Assembly: GCA_964602475.1 (NCBI GenBank) | Contig: CAZRRN010000003.1 | Coordinates: forward strand, 30,918-94,917 | Source of the DNA: SZUA-448 sp964602475 | GTDB lineage: Bacteria > Bacillota > Clostridia > Lachnospirales > Lachnospiraceae | Length of the DNA: 64,000 nucleotides | Direction: 5' to 3' | Shown here: piece after piece, positions 1-9,444 of the stretch | Layout of the letters: each line of letters starts with the position of its first letter | Numbering within the stretch: the first letter of the stretch is position 1 | The notes under the pieces: generated by a model | Databases searched by the model: none | What the model was told of the DNA's origin: nothing | The model's input: only the letters and a program-made list of their open reading frames with translations | Position numbers and translations under genes: made by a program

Positions 1-218
1 AGGGCGCTTCAAAAAGAACTGCGTTTTTCAGCCTGTTTACCGAACAGCTTATGTTAGCACCGGTCGGAGCAATACTTGGTATTCTACTCGGTGGAGTACC
101 TAAAAACGGAGGCTTATGGCTGGTTTTTGCATTTGTAGTTTTTTGGCTTCTTGGGTCGGCACTGTCACTGTGGAAGCTGAATCGGAGCTCGGTACGTTCT
201 ATCTTAAAATCAGAGTAA
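1..218 (+). CDS. ABC transporter permease, FtsX/MacB type (C-terminal end only)
   Basis: The window opens inside this gene; about 71 codons remain, ending in TAA at 216-218. The visible part has two hydrophobic stretches separated by a short polar loop, followed by a basic tail ending KSE. That is how the last transmembrane pair of FtsX-like permeases looks. An ABC ATPase of the matching MacB/LolD type starts 19 bases downstream behind its own ribosome binding site, so the two probably form one exporter or lipoprotein/peptide-handling complex. The family assignment rests on topology plus the neighbour, as the diagnostic extracellular domain lies outside the window. Substrate unknown. Confidence 0.6.
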   Translation, partial: GASKRTAFFSLFTEQLMLAPVGAILGILLGGVPKNGGLWLVFAFVVFWLLGSALSLWKLNRSSVRSILKSE

Positions 219-237
219 GCGATTGTCTGGAGGGAGT

Positions 238-918
238 ATGTCATTACTGGAAATCAGAGATGTAAGCTATGGATATAGCAGCAAAGCGGAAAGCAGAGAA
301 GTCCTGAAGCATGTCAGCTGCAGCTTTGATGTAGGAAAATTTTACGCAATCATCGGTAAATCCGGAAGCGGAAAGAGCACTCTTCTGTCACTGATGGCAG
401 GACTTGATCTTCCGCAATCGGGGCAGATTCTATATGAAGGCAGACCAACCTCTAAAATGGATCTGGATGAGTACAGAAAACAGTATGCAGCGGTGGTATA
501 TCAGGATTTTTCGTTGTTTCCGCTTCTGACAGCACTCGAAAATATTATGTATCCGATGGAGTTATGCCATGTGGAAAAACAAAAGGAAAGGAAAGAAGCC
601 GAACGTCTGGCTGCACTTGTATCTCTGCCGGAGGAACTGACAAATCGTTATCCCGGCAGGATCAGCGGCGGAGAACAGCAGCGGGTAGCAATTGCAAGAG
701 CACTTACAATGGATCGGAAGCTGATGCTTGCAGATGAGCCGACTGGAAACCTGGACAGCGGGAACAGTGATAATATTATATCTCTGCTGATGCAGCTGGC
801 ACATGAGCAGAGCAAGTGTGTTATCGTTGTGACGCACGACATCACCATTATGCAGAAGGCAGATGAGGTATATATGATTGACGGAGGACTGCGTAAGGTG
901 GAAGCGACGGTGAAATAA
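238..918 (+). CDS. ABC transporter ATP-binding protein, MacB/LolD type
   Basis: A 226-residue cytoplasmic ATPase. Walker A is GKSGSGKS at about residues 40-47, the signature is SGGEQQRVAIARAL, Walker B is LMLADEPTGNLD, and the switch histidine is in VVTHD. The SGGEQQR signature and ADEPTGNLD box are typical of the LolD/MacB/FtsE branch that pairs with FtsX-like permeases, which fits the gene just upstream. The reading frame extends to a TTG at 223, but ATG 238 is preceded by GGAGGG with proper spacing and is preferred. No terminator is visible behind it; a promoter for the next unit follows directly. Substrate cannot be told from sequence. Confidence 0.9.
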   Translation: MSLLEIRDVSYGYSSKAESREVLKHVSCSFDVGKFYAIIGKSGSGKSTLLSLMAGLDLPQSGQILYEGRPTSKMDLDEYRKQYAAVVYQDFSLFPLLTALENIMYPMELCHVEKQKERKEAERLAALVSLPEELTNRYPGRISGGEQQRVAIARALTMDRKLMLADEPTGNLDSGNSDNIISLLMQLAHEQSKCVIVVTHDITIMQKADEVYMIDGGLRKVEATVK

Positions 919-923
919 ATTAT

Positions 924-952
924 TTGACAATTTGTAAAATATGTACTATGAT
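924..952 (+). promoter_or_regulatory. Sigma-A type promoter for the T-box/ileS unit
   Basis: TTGACA (924-929), a 17-base spacer and TATGAT (947-952). It lies six bases after the ABC gene ends and a few bases before the T-box leader, so transcription would begin close to 959-960. Confidence 0.85.
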
Positions 953-961
953 AATGAATCA

Positions 962-1270
962 TATATAGAAGCGCCGACGGAGACAGTATTCCTTTATCGA
1001 AAGAGCAGCGAGCCGGGGAGGGTGTAAGCCCGGTACGAGTAGAGAAGAGAAGAACATCCCTCCTGAGCTGAAAGACTGAACCATAGCAGGGTCTCTGAGT
1101 CTGAGACTGCCGTTGCAGTAAGTTATTCCGGGAACGACCGTTATATCGCAGATGCATTGAACATTTAACTAAGGAGACGGTATAAACCGGCATCCGGTGA
1201 AGGATGAAAGTGCACGAAGAGGTGGTTATGAAGGCTTTGGCTCTCGTCCTGTTTGGGATGGGAGCTTTTT
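962..1270 (+). promoter_or_regulatory. T-box riboswitch (tRNA-Ile responsive) leader of ileS
   Basis: A transcription-attenuation leader that senses uncharged tRNA-Ile. Visible parts: a long stem I region from about 968 with a distal AGCGAG/GGGTGTAAGCCC portion; a candidate specifier codon ATC (Ile) at 1056-1058 in the usual GAAC-ATC context on the 3' side of stem I; and a variant T-box core GAGGTGGTTATG whose TGGT (1223-1226) is complementary to an ACCA tRNA end, as expected for tRNA-Ile with discriminator A. An intrinsic terminator follows at 1240-1270. The T-box core deviates from the common AGGGTGGNACCGCG, but specifier, acceptor match, terminator and downstream gene all agree. Confidence 0.9.
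1240..1270 (+). terminator. T-box attenuator terminator
   Basis: GCTCTCGTCC (1240-1249) pairs with GGATGGGAGC (1256-1265) over ten base pairs with a six-base loop, followed by five Ts. The CTCTCGTCC/GGATGGGAG pairing is the typical form of T-box terminators in Clostridia. Confidence 0.9.
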
Positions 1271-1298
1271 AATTTGCAGGAAAGGTGTGGTTATTGCG

Positions 1299-4200
1299 AT
1301 GTACGAAAAAGTATCGACAGACATGAACTTCATTGAACGGGAAAAAGCGGTCGAAAGGTTCTGGGAAGACAACGACATTTTTAAGAAAAGTATGAAAATC
1401 CGTGAGGGCTGTCCGACCTATATGTTTTACGACGGACCGCCGACAGCAAACGGAAAGCCCCACATCGGTCATGTTCTGACCCGTGTCATCAAGGATATGA
1501 TTCCGAGGTACCGTACGATGAAGGGCTATATGGTGCCGCGTAAGGCGGGCTGGGACACACACGGACTTCCTGTCGAGATTGAGGTGGAGAAGAAGCTTGG
1601 ACTGGATGGCAAGGAACAGATTGAACAGTTCGGAATGGCTCCTTTTATTGAGAAGTGTAAGGAAAGTGTCTGGCAGTATAAGGGGATGTGGGAGAATTTC
1701 TCCGGAACCGTCGGTTTCTGGGCGGACATGGAGAATCCGTATGTTACCTATCACAACAGCTATATTGAGTCCGAATGGTGGGCACTCAAAGAAATCTGGA
1801 ATAAGGGGCTGCTTTACAAGGGCTATAAAATAGTACCCTACTGCCCGCGTTGCGGAACTCCGCTCTCCTCTCACGAGGTAGCGCAGGGATATAAGGATGT
1901 CAAAGAAAAATCCTGCATTGCCAAATTCCGTCTTGTAGATCATTTTGACGAATACATCCTGGCATGGACCACGACTCCGTGGACTCTTCCCTCCAATGTT
2001 GCACTTTGTGTAAATGCAGACTATGATTATGTGAAAATCAGAGTAGGGGTAAATGCCAAAGGTGATGTGGTAAAGCAGGGGGAAGAGGACACCGCTGTTA
2101 AGACGGAGTATTATTATCTTGCTGAGGAGCTCCTTTCCGTTGTGGAAGGTTCGTACGAGATTGTTGGCAAATTCAAGGGCAAAGACCTCGAATACACCCA
2201 ATACGAACCACTGTTTTCCTATGCATTCAACAATTCGGACGGAAGCGTGAATTCTGAAGCAAACCGTGACAATATCGGCGGAAAGAAAGCATTCTTTGTT
2301 GTCTGCGATGATTATGTTACGCTGACCGACGGTACCGGAGTTGTTCACATTGCACCGGCATTTGGTGAGGACGATGCGAAGGTCGGAAGAAAATACGATC
2401 TTCCGTTTGTTCAGCTTGTTGATGAAAAGGGTGATATGAAGCCGGAAGCTGTTGACATGGCCGGACTGTTCTGCAAGAAAGCAGATGAGGTTGTAATGCG
2501 GCTGCTCGGGGAGAAGGGTCAGCTCTTTAAGGTTCTGAAATTTGAACACAGCTATCCGTTCTGCTGGAGATGCGATACTCCGCTTATATACTATGCAAGA
2601 GAATCCTGGTTCATTCGGATGACAAAGGTCAAAGACCGTCTGATTGAAAACAATAACACAATCAACTGGATTCCGGAAAGTATCGGCAAGGGACGATTCG
2701 GTGACTGGCTGGAAAATGTTCAGGACTGGGGCTTAAGCCGGAACCGTTATTGGGGAACTCCTCTTAACATCTGGCAGTGTGAATGCGGACATATGCATTC
2801 AGTCGGAAGTATTGCCGAACTGAAGGAGTTATCGGATAATTATGATGAGGTTTGCAAAAAGCACGGATTTGATGAAATCGAGCTGCACCGTCCGTATATC
2901 GACGAGGTAACCTTCCGCTGCGAAAAATGCGGGAAAGAAATGCACCGTGTACCGGAGGTAATCGACTGCTGGTTCGACTCCGGAGCAATGCCGTTTGCGC
3001 AGCATCACTATCCGTTTGAAAATCAGGAGCTGTTTGAGAAACAGTTCCCGGCGGACTTTATTTCGGAAGCTGTGGATCAGACCAGAGGGTGGTTCTATTC
3101 GCTGCTGGCTATATCTACACTGCTTTTTGATAAAGCCCCCTATAAAAATGTTATTGTACTTGGTCTTGTTCAGGATGAGAACGGTCAGAAAATGAGCAAA
3201 TCCAAAGGAAATGCGGTTGATCCGTTCGACGCTCTGAACAAATTTGGTGCCGATGCAATCCGCTGGTATTTCTATATCAATAGTGCTCCGTGGCTGCCGA
3301 ACCGTTTTCATGACAAGATAGTAAGTGAAGGCAAGAGTAAATTCATGGGTACACTTTGGAATACTTATGCATTTTTTGTGCTCTATGCCAATATTGATAA
3401 TTTTGATGCAACAAAGTATCAGCTTGAATATGAAAAGCTGAGCGTAATGGACAAATGGCTTTTGTCAAAGCTTAATACAGTTGTAAAAGCGGTGGACGAC
3501 AATCTGGCAAATTACCGGATTCCGGAGACCGCACGTGCATTACAGGATTTTGTTGATGAAATGAGCAACTGGTATGTCCGCCGGGGAAGAGAACGATTCT
3601 GGGCAAAGGGTATGGAGCAGGATAAAATCAATGCTTATATGACGCTCTACACAGCGCTAGTTACGATTTCCAAGGCAGCAGCTCCGATGATACCGTTTAT
3701 GACAGAGCAGATTTATCGTAATCTTGTCTGCAGTATTGACAAAACAGCACCGGAAAGCATTCATTTGTGCGATTTTCCGGTTTATCATGCAGAACTGGTT
3801 GACGAAGAGCTTGAGAAAAATATGGAACAGGTTCTTGAAGTTGTCGTGCTGGGACGTGCGGGACGAAATGCTGCGAACCTAAAGCAGCGCCAGCCGGTTG
3901 CAACGATGTATGTAAAATCCGACAAAATACTTCCTGAATTTTATATTGAAATCATTGAAGACGAGTTAAATGTTAAATCTGTCCGTTTCACGAATGATGT
4001 CCGTGCCTTTACCTCTTATTCTTTCAAGCCACAGCTTAAGACACTCGGAAAGAGGTTCGGTGGAGCAATCGGTACAGTGAAACAGATTTTGGCTGAAATT
4101 GACGGAAATACCGCAATGGACGAGATTAATGCGAGCGGTCATCTGACTATTACGGTAAATGGAACTCCGGAGGTAATCGAGAAAGAGGATTTGTTGATCG

Positions 4201-4550
4201 AAGCAGCACAGACGGAAGGTTTTGTATCGAACAGCGACAACGGAATCAAGGTTGTAATCGATACCACGCTGACACCGGAGCTGATTGAAGAAGGCTATGT
4301 TCGTGAAGTAATCAGCAAGGTACAGACGATGCGTAAGGAAGCTGATTTCGAGGTAATGGATCACATCACTGTCTACGAAGCTGGCAATGATACCATCAAT
4401 AAAATCATGCAGAAGAACGAGAGCGAGATACGCAGAGTCGTGTTGGCAGATGCAGTTATATATTGCACAAAAGAAGAAATTCCCTCGGACGCTTATGGAA
4501 AAGACTGGAATCTGAATGGGGAAGAGGTTGTTCTTGCAGTCAAACGATGA
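1299..4550 (+). CDS. ileS: Isoleucyl-tRNA synthetase
   Basis: A 1083-residue class I aminoacyl-tRNA synthetase that charges tRNA-Ile in the cytoplasm. HIGH is at residues 55-58 and KMSKS at 631-635. The CP1 editing domain shows the TTTPWTLPSN and GTGVVHIAPAFGEDD motifs. Cys pairs (CPRC, CWRC, CECG, CEKC) suggest bound zinc. The length exceeds the roughly 930 residues of the common bacterial IleS1 and fits the longer IleS2-like form frequent in Clostridia; subtype is inferred. An upstream in-frame GTG at 1197 lies inside the T-box before the attenuator, so it cannot be the natural start; ATG 1299 follows AGGAAAGGTG. Controlled by the T-box. Confidence 0.97.
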   Translation: MYEKVSTDMNFIEREKAVERFWEDNDIFKKSMKIREGCPTYMFYDGPPTANGKPHIGHVLTRVIKDMIPRYRTMKGYMVPRKAGWDTHGLPVEIEVEKKLGLDGKEQIEQFGMAPFIEKCKESVWQYKGMWENFSGTVGFWADMENPYVTYHNSYIESEWWALKEIWNKGLLYKGYKIVPYCPRCGTPLSSHEVAQGYKDVKEKSCIAKFRLVDHFDEYILAWTTTPWTLPSNVALCVNADYDYVKIRVGVNAKGDVVKQGEEDTAVKTEYYYLAEELLSVVEGSYEIVGKFKGKDLEYTQYEPLFSYAFNNSDGSVNSEANRDNIGGKKAFFVVCDDYVTLTDGTGVVHIAPAFGEDDAKVGRKYDLPFVQLVDEKGDMKPEAVDMAGLFCKKADEVVMRLLGEKGQLFKVLKFEHSYPFCWRCDTPLIYYARESWFIRMTKVKDRLIENNNTINWIPESIGKGRFGDWLENVQDWGLSRNRYWGTPLNIWQCECGHMHSVGSIAELKELSDNYDEVCKKHGFDEIELHRPYIDEVTFRCEKCGKEMHRVPEVIDCWFDSGAMPFAQHHYPFENQELFEKQFPADFISEAVDQTRGWFYSLLAISTLLFDKAPYKNVIVLGLVQDENGQKMSKSKGNAVDPFDALNKFGADAIRWYFYINSAPWLPNRFHDKIVSEGKSKFMGTLWNTYAFFVLYANIDNFDATKYQLEYEKLSVMDKWLLSKLNTVVKAVDDNLANYRIPETARALQDFVDEMSNWYVRRGRERFWAKGMEQDKINAYMTLYTALVTISKAAAPMIPFMTEQIYRNLVCSIDKTAPESIHLCDFPVYHAELVDEELEKNMEQVLEVVVLGRAGRNAANLKQRQPVATMYVKSDKILPEFYIEIIEDELNVKSVRFTNDVRAFTSYSFKPQLKTLGKRFGGAIGTVKQILAEIDGNTAMDEINASGHLTITVNGTPEVIEKEDLLIEAAQTEGFVSNSDNGIKVVIDTTLTPELIEEGYVREVISKVQTMRKEADFEVMDHITVYEAGNDTINKIMQKNESEIRRVVLADAVIYCTKEEIPSDAYGKDWNLNGEEVVLAVKR

Positions 4551-4630
4551 AAGGACAGCTAAGGATAACAACGCACTAATATATAGACAGAACATGCGGA
4601 GCATTCATTTTACAAGATATGGAGGCAGCT

Positions 4631-5863
4631 ATGACTGTATTGGATCGTTTTTTAAATTATGTGAAGATAAACACGGAATCTGCTGAGGACAGTGAGTCCA
4701 TACCAAGCACACCCGGACAGTGGGATCTGGCAAAACTTCTTATAGAGGAACTGAATAATCTGGGTGCTGCAGATGTACGTCTTGATGAACATTGTTATGT
4801 TTACGCGACCATTCCGGCTTCAGATATCAAGGCAGAAGAGAAGTACCCAGTAATCGGGTTTATTGCTCATCTTGATACATCGTGTGCCGTGACCGGCAGG
4901 GATGTGAAGCCCGTTGTGATTAGAAATTACGACGGAAAAGAGATACTTTTGAACAAAGAACAGAATTATCGTATATCTCCGGTGGAATTCCCTGAGCTTG
5001 TGAAATATGCAGGACAGGATCTGGTCGTAACGGACGGAACTACGCTGCTCGGCGCTGATGATAAGGCAGGGGTTGCTGAGATTATGGCAATGGCTGAGTA
5101 TTTTCTGACACATCCGGAAGCAGAGCACGGGACAATCAGGATTGGTTTTACACCGGACGAAGAAGTTGGCTGTGGAGCGGATTTGTTTGATGTACCGGGA
5201 TTCGCAGCGGATTACGCTTATACTGTTGACGGTGGAGAGCTTGGCGAAATTGAATATGAGAATTTTAACGCAGCAAGCGGCAAGCTGACCTTCCGGGGAA
5301 AGAGCGTACATCCCGGGTCAGCTAAGAACAAAATGGTAAACGCTGTTCTTCTTGCCATGGAATTTCAGGGTATGCTTCCGGTGGAGCAGAATCCGGCCTA
5401 TACGGAAGGATACGAAGGCTTTTATCATGTGACAAAGATGACAGGTGTTACTGAGGAAGCATCCATGCATTATATCTTAAGGGATCATGACCGTGCAAAG
5501 CTTGAAGAAAAAAAGACATACTTCCTGCGGGTTGTAGATTTTATGAATGAAAAATACGGCGCAGGTACCGTAACGGCGACGGTGACTGATACCTACTACA
5601 ATATGAGAGAAATGATAGAACCGCATCCGCAGTTGGTAACACAGCTTGAAGACGCTATGCGAAAGCTCGGGATTGTTCCGAAGGTAATGCCGATTCGAGG
5701 AGGCACAGACGGCGCCAGACTGTCTTATGAGGGGCTTCTCTGCCCGAACCTGTGCACCGGCGGAGGCAATTTCCACGGGCGGTATGAATATGCCTGTGTA
5801 CAGTCGATGGAGATCATCACGAAGCTCTTATGCGAAATCACCATGTCGGCAAAAAAGCTGTAG
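4631..5863 (+). CDS. pepT: Peptidase T (tripeptide aminopeptidase)
   Basis: A 410-residue M20-family zinc exopeptidase that removes N-terminal residues from tripeptides in the cytoplasm; PepT proteins are usually about 408 residues. Expected metal and catalytic residues are all present: H80 and D82 in AHLDTS, bridging D143 in GADDKAG, catalytic E177 and E178 in TPDEEVG, D200 in TVDGGELGE, and a late His in GGNFHGRYEY. ATG 4631 is chosen because GGAGG sits six bases before it; the in-frame ATG at 4619 would put that site inside the gene. It lies 80 bases after ileS with no terminator seen, so it may be partly co-transcribed. Confidence 0.96.
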   Translation: MTVLDRFLNYVKINTESAEDSESIPSTPGQWDLAKLLIEELNNLGAADVRLDEHCYVYATIPASDIKAEEKYPVIGFIAHLDTSCAVTGRDVKPVVIRNYDGKEILLNKEQNYRISPVEFPELVKYAGQDLVVTDGTTLLGADDKAGVAEIMAMAEYFLTHPEAEHGTIRIGFTPDEEVGCGADLFDVPGFAADYAYTVDGGELGEIEYENFNAASGKLTFRGKSVHPGSAKNKMVNAVLLAMEFQGMLPVEQNPAYTEGYEGFYHVTKMTGVTEEASMHYILRDHDRAKLEEKKTYFLRVVDFMNEKYGAGTVTATVTDTYYNMREMIEPHPQLVTQLEDAMRKLGIVPKVMPIRGGTDGARLSYEGLLCPNLCTGGGNFHGRYEYACVQSMEIITKLLCEITMSAKKL

Positions 5864-5910
5864 ACAGCTGTACCGGAATTAAGAAAAAAAGAAAAGGAAC
5901 AATAGAAGAA

Positions 5911-6435
5911 ATGCTTCAAATCAGTCAATGTACAACACAGGAAATAAAAGAGACCGCAAAGTTTTATGACGATGCGGTCCTTTTTCTGGAACAGCATATC
6001 AATTATCCGAAATGGGTCAGCCATCAGTATCCGTCAATTGAGGATGTGAAAAGGCGAACGGAGGAACAGAACCTATTCCTTTGCCGCGAGGACGAAAAGC
6101 TTGCAGGAGCATTTGTACTGAATGAAGACCCTGATGGGGAATACGAGAAAGGACAGTGGCAGTGTGAAGCAGCCAAGGGAGAGTATCTGGTGATTCACAT
6201 GCTTGCCGTAGCGCCAAAGCTTCAGGGTCATGGTATCGGAGCAACAATGATACAGTACGCAGTTGATTTTGCAGTTCGGAACGGCTATCGGGAAATCCGT
6301 CTGGATGTTGTTCCGGGAAATACTCCTGCAATTCGTCTGTATGAACGCTTTGGCTTTGTTTTTGCAGGAGAATATGATCTTGGAAGAAACAAACCGGATA
6401 TTCCGACATTTCAGCTGTTTGAAAAGGTATTATAA
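5911..6435 (+). CDS. GNAT family N-acetyltransferase
   Basis: A 174-residue cytoplasmic acyl-CoA-dependent acetyltransferase. The acetyl-CoA binding motif A is visible as LAVAPKLQGHGIGATMIQYA, followed by the RLDVVPGNTPAIRLYERFGF region typical of GNAT motif B. Target is unknown. The frame is open from 5830 inside pepT, but ATG 5911 is the first start outside pepT and gives a normal-length GNAT; a weak AAAAGGA precedes it. It lies 47 bases after pepT and is probably co-transcribed. It converges with the DHHW gene. Confidence 0.85.
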   Translation: MLQISQCTTQEIKETAKFYDDAVLFLEQHINYPKWVSHQYPSIEDVKRRTEEQNLFLCREDEKLAGAFVLNEDPDGEYEKGQWQCEAAKGEYLVIHMLAVAPKLQGHGIGATMIQYAVDFAVRNGYREIRLDVVPGNTPAIRLYERFGFVFAGEYDLGRNKPDIPTFQLFEKVL

Positions 6436-6521
6436 ACAGAGATTATTTGTTCCGCTAAGGATGTGTATGACACTTGAAAGAAAAAGGTGTCATACACGGG
6501 TAAGCTGCCGCTCGTCTGCGT

Positions 6522-7649
6522 TTATCGCGCCAGCGAGTAGATATACTGGTCAGTCGCAAAGGCAGAGAAACTGTAAAGTACAGCGACATCTGTTACGCCG
6601 TAGTAATTTACGAACTGCGACAGCGCCATGTTAAAGTATCGTAGATCGACCACATAGATTTCTTCATAATGCTCCGTTAGCATAGGAAGAAAACAGTTGG
6701 CATAGGAATCCTTGATTAGCAGGAGAGTCTTGCCGTTAACGGTTTCTGTCTGAATGTGTGACAGTGCGTAATTTCCGCCGAGAAAGACGGCATACTGGTC
6801 TCTTGTGGACAGCTTATCGTCTGCAAGAAAGCTGTCAAGGAACTGACCGCTCATGTTATTTTCCAGTATGATTGCGGCAAGATTGTTATAAAAGCTGATA
6901 GTATCACTGCTCTTGGCATAGTGAACCTTGGTGTAAAGGGTTCCCAGAAAATCATCGCTTAATTTCGTAACAGTGAACTTTTCCTGAGACAGAGGCGTGA
7001 AGCCGCATGCCTTTGCATACGCACAGTAAGCATAATATGCGCCGAGCGATGTCCAGTGATGGTCAGTTTTATAGTAAATATATTCGGATGAATGTTCACG
7101 AAGAGGTGTGAGAAGCTCGACAAAGCTGCTTCCTATCTGTCCGGAAAGCTGTGTCAGCCAGGTTTCCTGGTCAAAGTCATAAGCAAAGGCCGGCAGTTTA
7201 TCTTCAAGAACGGTAACCGCTGTCGGAACAATCATGACCTTTACATGGTCTTCTCCCAGCAGCTCTTTGTATTTGTCAGCAAACCGAAGAAGATAGGCTT
7301 CATTCTTGGCAAACTGTTCGGCGTTTATCTCGTCTTCATGTCGACCGATCAGGTATCCGTCATCTGCCAGGTAAACACCGTTAATCTCCTGTTTTCCAAG
7401 AGCTATTTCCATGTAGGTTTTAACACCAATCCAACGATCACGGAGTACGAACTGATCTGTGATATAGGTTTCATATTCTGCGGTATAATCACCGGAAAAC
7501 AGCCGGTCAAATGTAAACTCCGGCTCCTGCTGCAGATAACGGTTCTCATAATCCGAGAAAGAACGTGCCGGTACAAGCAGACTGGCGATAGTAAAACCGA
7601 AAATCAAAATGATAAATGTTGTAACCAGAACCCACGATTTGGTTTTCAC
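6522..7649 (-). CDS. DHHW-motif (AlgX/AlgJ-like) O-acetylation protein
   Basis: A 375-residue protein with one N-terminal membrane anchor (about residues 8-27) and an extracytoplasmic domain. The DHHW motif is visible in KTDHHWTSLGAY, as in the AlgX/AlgJ/DHHW group of SGNH-like enzymes that work beside MBOAT proteins in acylating polysaccharides outside the cell. An LLIKDSYAN block near the C terminus is also typical. Starts with GTG at 7649 behind GGGAGG, 24 bases after the MBOAT gene. Inferred role: moving acyl groups from the MBOAT channel to an envelope glycan. The acceptor polymer cannot be read from sequence. Confidence 0.88.
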   Translation of the reverse strand: MKTKSWVLVTTFIILIFGFTIASLLVPARSFSDYENRYLQQEPEFTFDRLFSGDYTAEYETYITDQFVLRDRWIGVKTYMEIALGKQEINGVYLADDGYLIGRHEDEINAEQFAKNEAYLLRFADKYKELLGEDHVKVMIVPTAVTVLEDKLPAFAYDFDQETWLTQLSGQIGSSFVELLTPLREHSSEYIYYKTDHHWTSLGAYYAYCAYAKACGFTPLSQEKFTVTKLSDDFLGTLYTKVHYAKSSDTISFYNNLAAIILENNMSGQFLDSFLADDKLSTRDQYAVFLGGNYALSHIQTETVNGKTLLLIKDSYANCFLPMLTEHYEEIYVVDLRYFNMALSQFVNYYGVTDVAVLYSFSAFATDQYIYSLAR

Positions 7650-7673
7650 TTGATACTCACCTCCCGGTACGAA

Positions 7674-9311
7674 TCAGAATCTGAGATAAAGGAACGGATT
7701 ATAGGAATCGTCTACAAGATAAGCTACACTGACGACAAATCCAATTACGGTATAAGCAACGGCACAGACTGTAAATATCACAGTCTTTATTTTTTGTCTT
7801 CTTTCCTCCGTACCGGAAGGTGGCATCGAACTGTCACTTGTTAAGTTAACAGAGGCAGAGCATTGCTGATGGCTGCTGTTTGTTGAGCGTACAGACACAG
7901 CAGCTTGTCCGGTAATGCTGTCCTTGAGTGCAAAAAGCCGTGTGACAAGCTTTGCCGGGAATTCAGTACAGGCGACAATAAGAATAATAAGCAGAATTCC
8001 GTAATTTAGCAGCGAATACAGGAACCTCGAGTCACAAAGGGAATTACCGGCCAGCCCAAACATACTGCTAAAATATCCTCCGAGTGCGGGAAGGTCTTCA
8101 ATTGCAAAGATGACCCAGCCAAGCCAGATAAACAGCAGTGCGTAGACATGTCGGAAGAATGCAGGAAGCTTTTCAAGGAGCTTATACAGGAAGAGCTTTT
8201 CGATAATTAAAAGAACTCCGTAAAATACACCCCACAGCAGAAAATTCCAGGCAGCGCCGTGCCAGATTCCGGTCAGAAGCCATACGATAGCGATATTCCG
8301 CATGGTTTTTGCGAATCCACCGCGATTACCGCCAAGTGGTATATATACATATTCACGGAACCAGCTTCCGAGAGAAATGTGCCATCTGCGCCAAAAGTCT
8401 GTAATGCTGGTAGCCTGATATGGGTAGCGAAAGTTCTCAGGAAAATGAAAGCCGAACATTTTGCCAAGTCCGATTGCCATGTCCGAATAACCGGAAAAAT
8501 CAAAGTAAATCTGGAAGGCATATGCCGTGATTCCGAGCCAGGCCATAAGAACAGACCGTTCCGAGTCGGCAAGCCCTTTTGCAAGATCCCAGAGCAGTCC
8601 GATGTTATTAGCGAGCAGAACCTTTTTGAAAAGACCACACATAAACCGCATCACACCGGAAGAGAACTGCTCTGAGGATTCTGTTCGTGAGGAAAGTTCT
8701 TCGGCGATGGTTTTGTACTGTACAATCGGTCCTGCAATCAACTGTGGGAAGAGAGCAACGTAAGCACCGAAAGAGAGTATGTTACGCTGTACCTTGGTCT
8801 GTCCGCGGTAAATGTCAACTGTATAGGACATGGTTTGGAAGGTGTAAAAGGAAATTCCGATTGGAAGTGCCAGCTGAGGAAGAGGAATCTCAGTGCCAAG
8901 CAGGCTGTTGATGTTCAGAAGAAGGAAATCGGAGTATTTGAATACACCAAGCAGCAGGAGATTGATAATCATGGAGGAAGCGACAACTGCCTTCGCCTGC
9001 TTTCGTTTGCCCTGTTCACAGAAATGGTGACAGAGCATACCATGTGTATAATCAACAACCGTGGAGAACAGCATCAGAACCACATAGACCGGTTCGCCCC
9101 AGGCATAGAAAATCAGGCTGGCGGAAAACAAAACCAGATTTCTGATCCAGGTCGTCTTTGCCGCATACTGCTCCAGTGAGTCTGCCGGAAGCCATGGACT
9201 GCGTTTTCTGCGATACCGTGTTACCAGTCCGGTAATCAGTACAACCAGATAATATACAACCAGTACCGCCGGTAGAAACCGGAATAAAAATAATAAACTG
9301 CTGAATACCAT
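7674..9311 (-). CDS. MBOAT family O-acyltransferase (AlgI-like)
   Basis: A 545-residue polytopic membrane protein of the MBOAT family (AlgI/PatA/DltB relatives), which pass acyl groups across the membrane for transfer to surface glycans. Motifs include ISFYTFQTMSYTVDIYRG, FPQLIAGPIVQY, YFDFSGYSDMAIGLG and the catalytic histidine in TGIWHGAAWNF. Unusual is a Ser/Thr-rich polar loop near residues 460-500 before the last transmembrane segment. ATG 9311 follows GGAGA. It sits between a putative sigma regulator gene and the DHHW gene, which is the usual MBOAT partner. Confidence 0.95.
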   Translation of the reverse strand: MVFSSLLFLFRFLPAVLVVYYLVVLITGLVTRYRRKRSPWLPADSLEQYAAKTTWIRNLVLFSASLIFYAWGEPVYVVLMLFSTVVDYTHGMLCHHFCEQGKRKQAKAVVASSMIINLLLLGVFKYSDFLLLNINSLLGTEIPLPQLALPIGISFYTFQTMSYTVDIYRGQTKVQRNILSFGAYVALFPQLIAGPIVQYKTIAEELSSRTESSEQFSSGVMRFMCGLFKKVLLANNIGLLWDLAKGLADSERSVLMAWLGITAYAFQIYFDFSGYSDMAIGLGKMFGFHFPENFRYPYQATSITDFWRRWHISLGSWFREYVYIPLGGNRGGFAKTMRNIAIVWLLTGIWHGAAWNFLLWGVFYGVLLIIEKLFLYKLLEKLPAFFRHVYALLFIWLGWVIFAIEDLPALGGYFSSMFGLAGNSLCDSRFLYSLLNYGILLIILIVACTEFPAKLVTRLFALKDSITGQAAVSVRSTNSSHQQCSASVNLTSDSSMPPSGTEERRQKIKTVIFTVCAVAYTVIGFVVSVAYLVDDSYNPFLYLRF

Positions 9312-9444
9312 AATTCTCCGTTCCGGAGCGCTCCGTATAATACCCGGCGGTGCTGCCTGCTCCCTGATTCTATTGGCTATTTAGTGCATTGACTGATATA
9401 ATGCTTCTTATATGACGTACACTGCATCAGTGCTTTTTGCATTA

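Noticed and set aside
1197..1298. GTG start for ileS at 1197 giving 34 extra residues
   Set aside because: It lies inside the T-box leader upstream of the attenuator; the extra residues are unlike IleS and a good ribosome binding site precedes ATG 1299.
1269..2549. 426-codon open frame antisense to ileS
   Set aside because: Opposite-strand shadow of a well-conserved gene, no ribosome binding site, unlikely composition.
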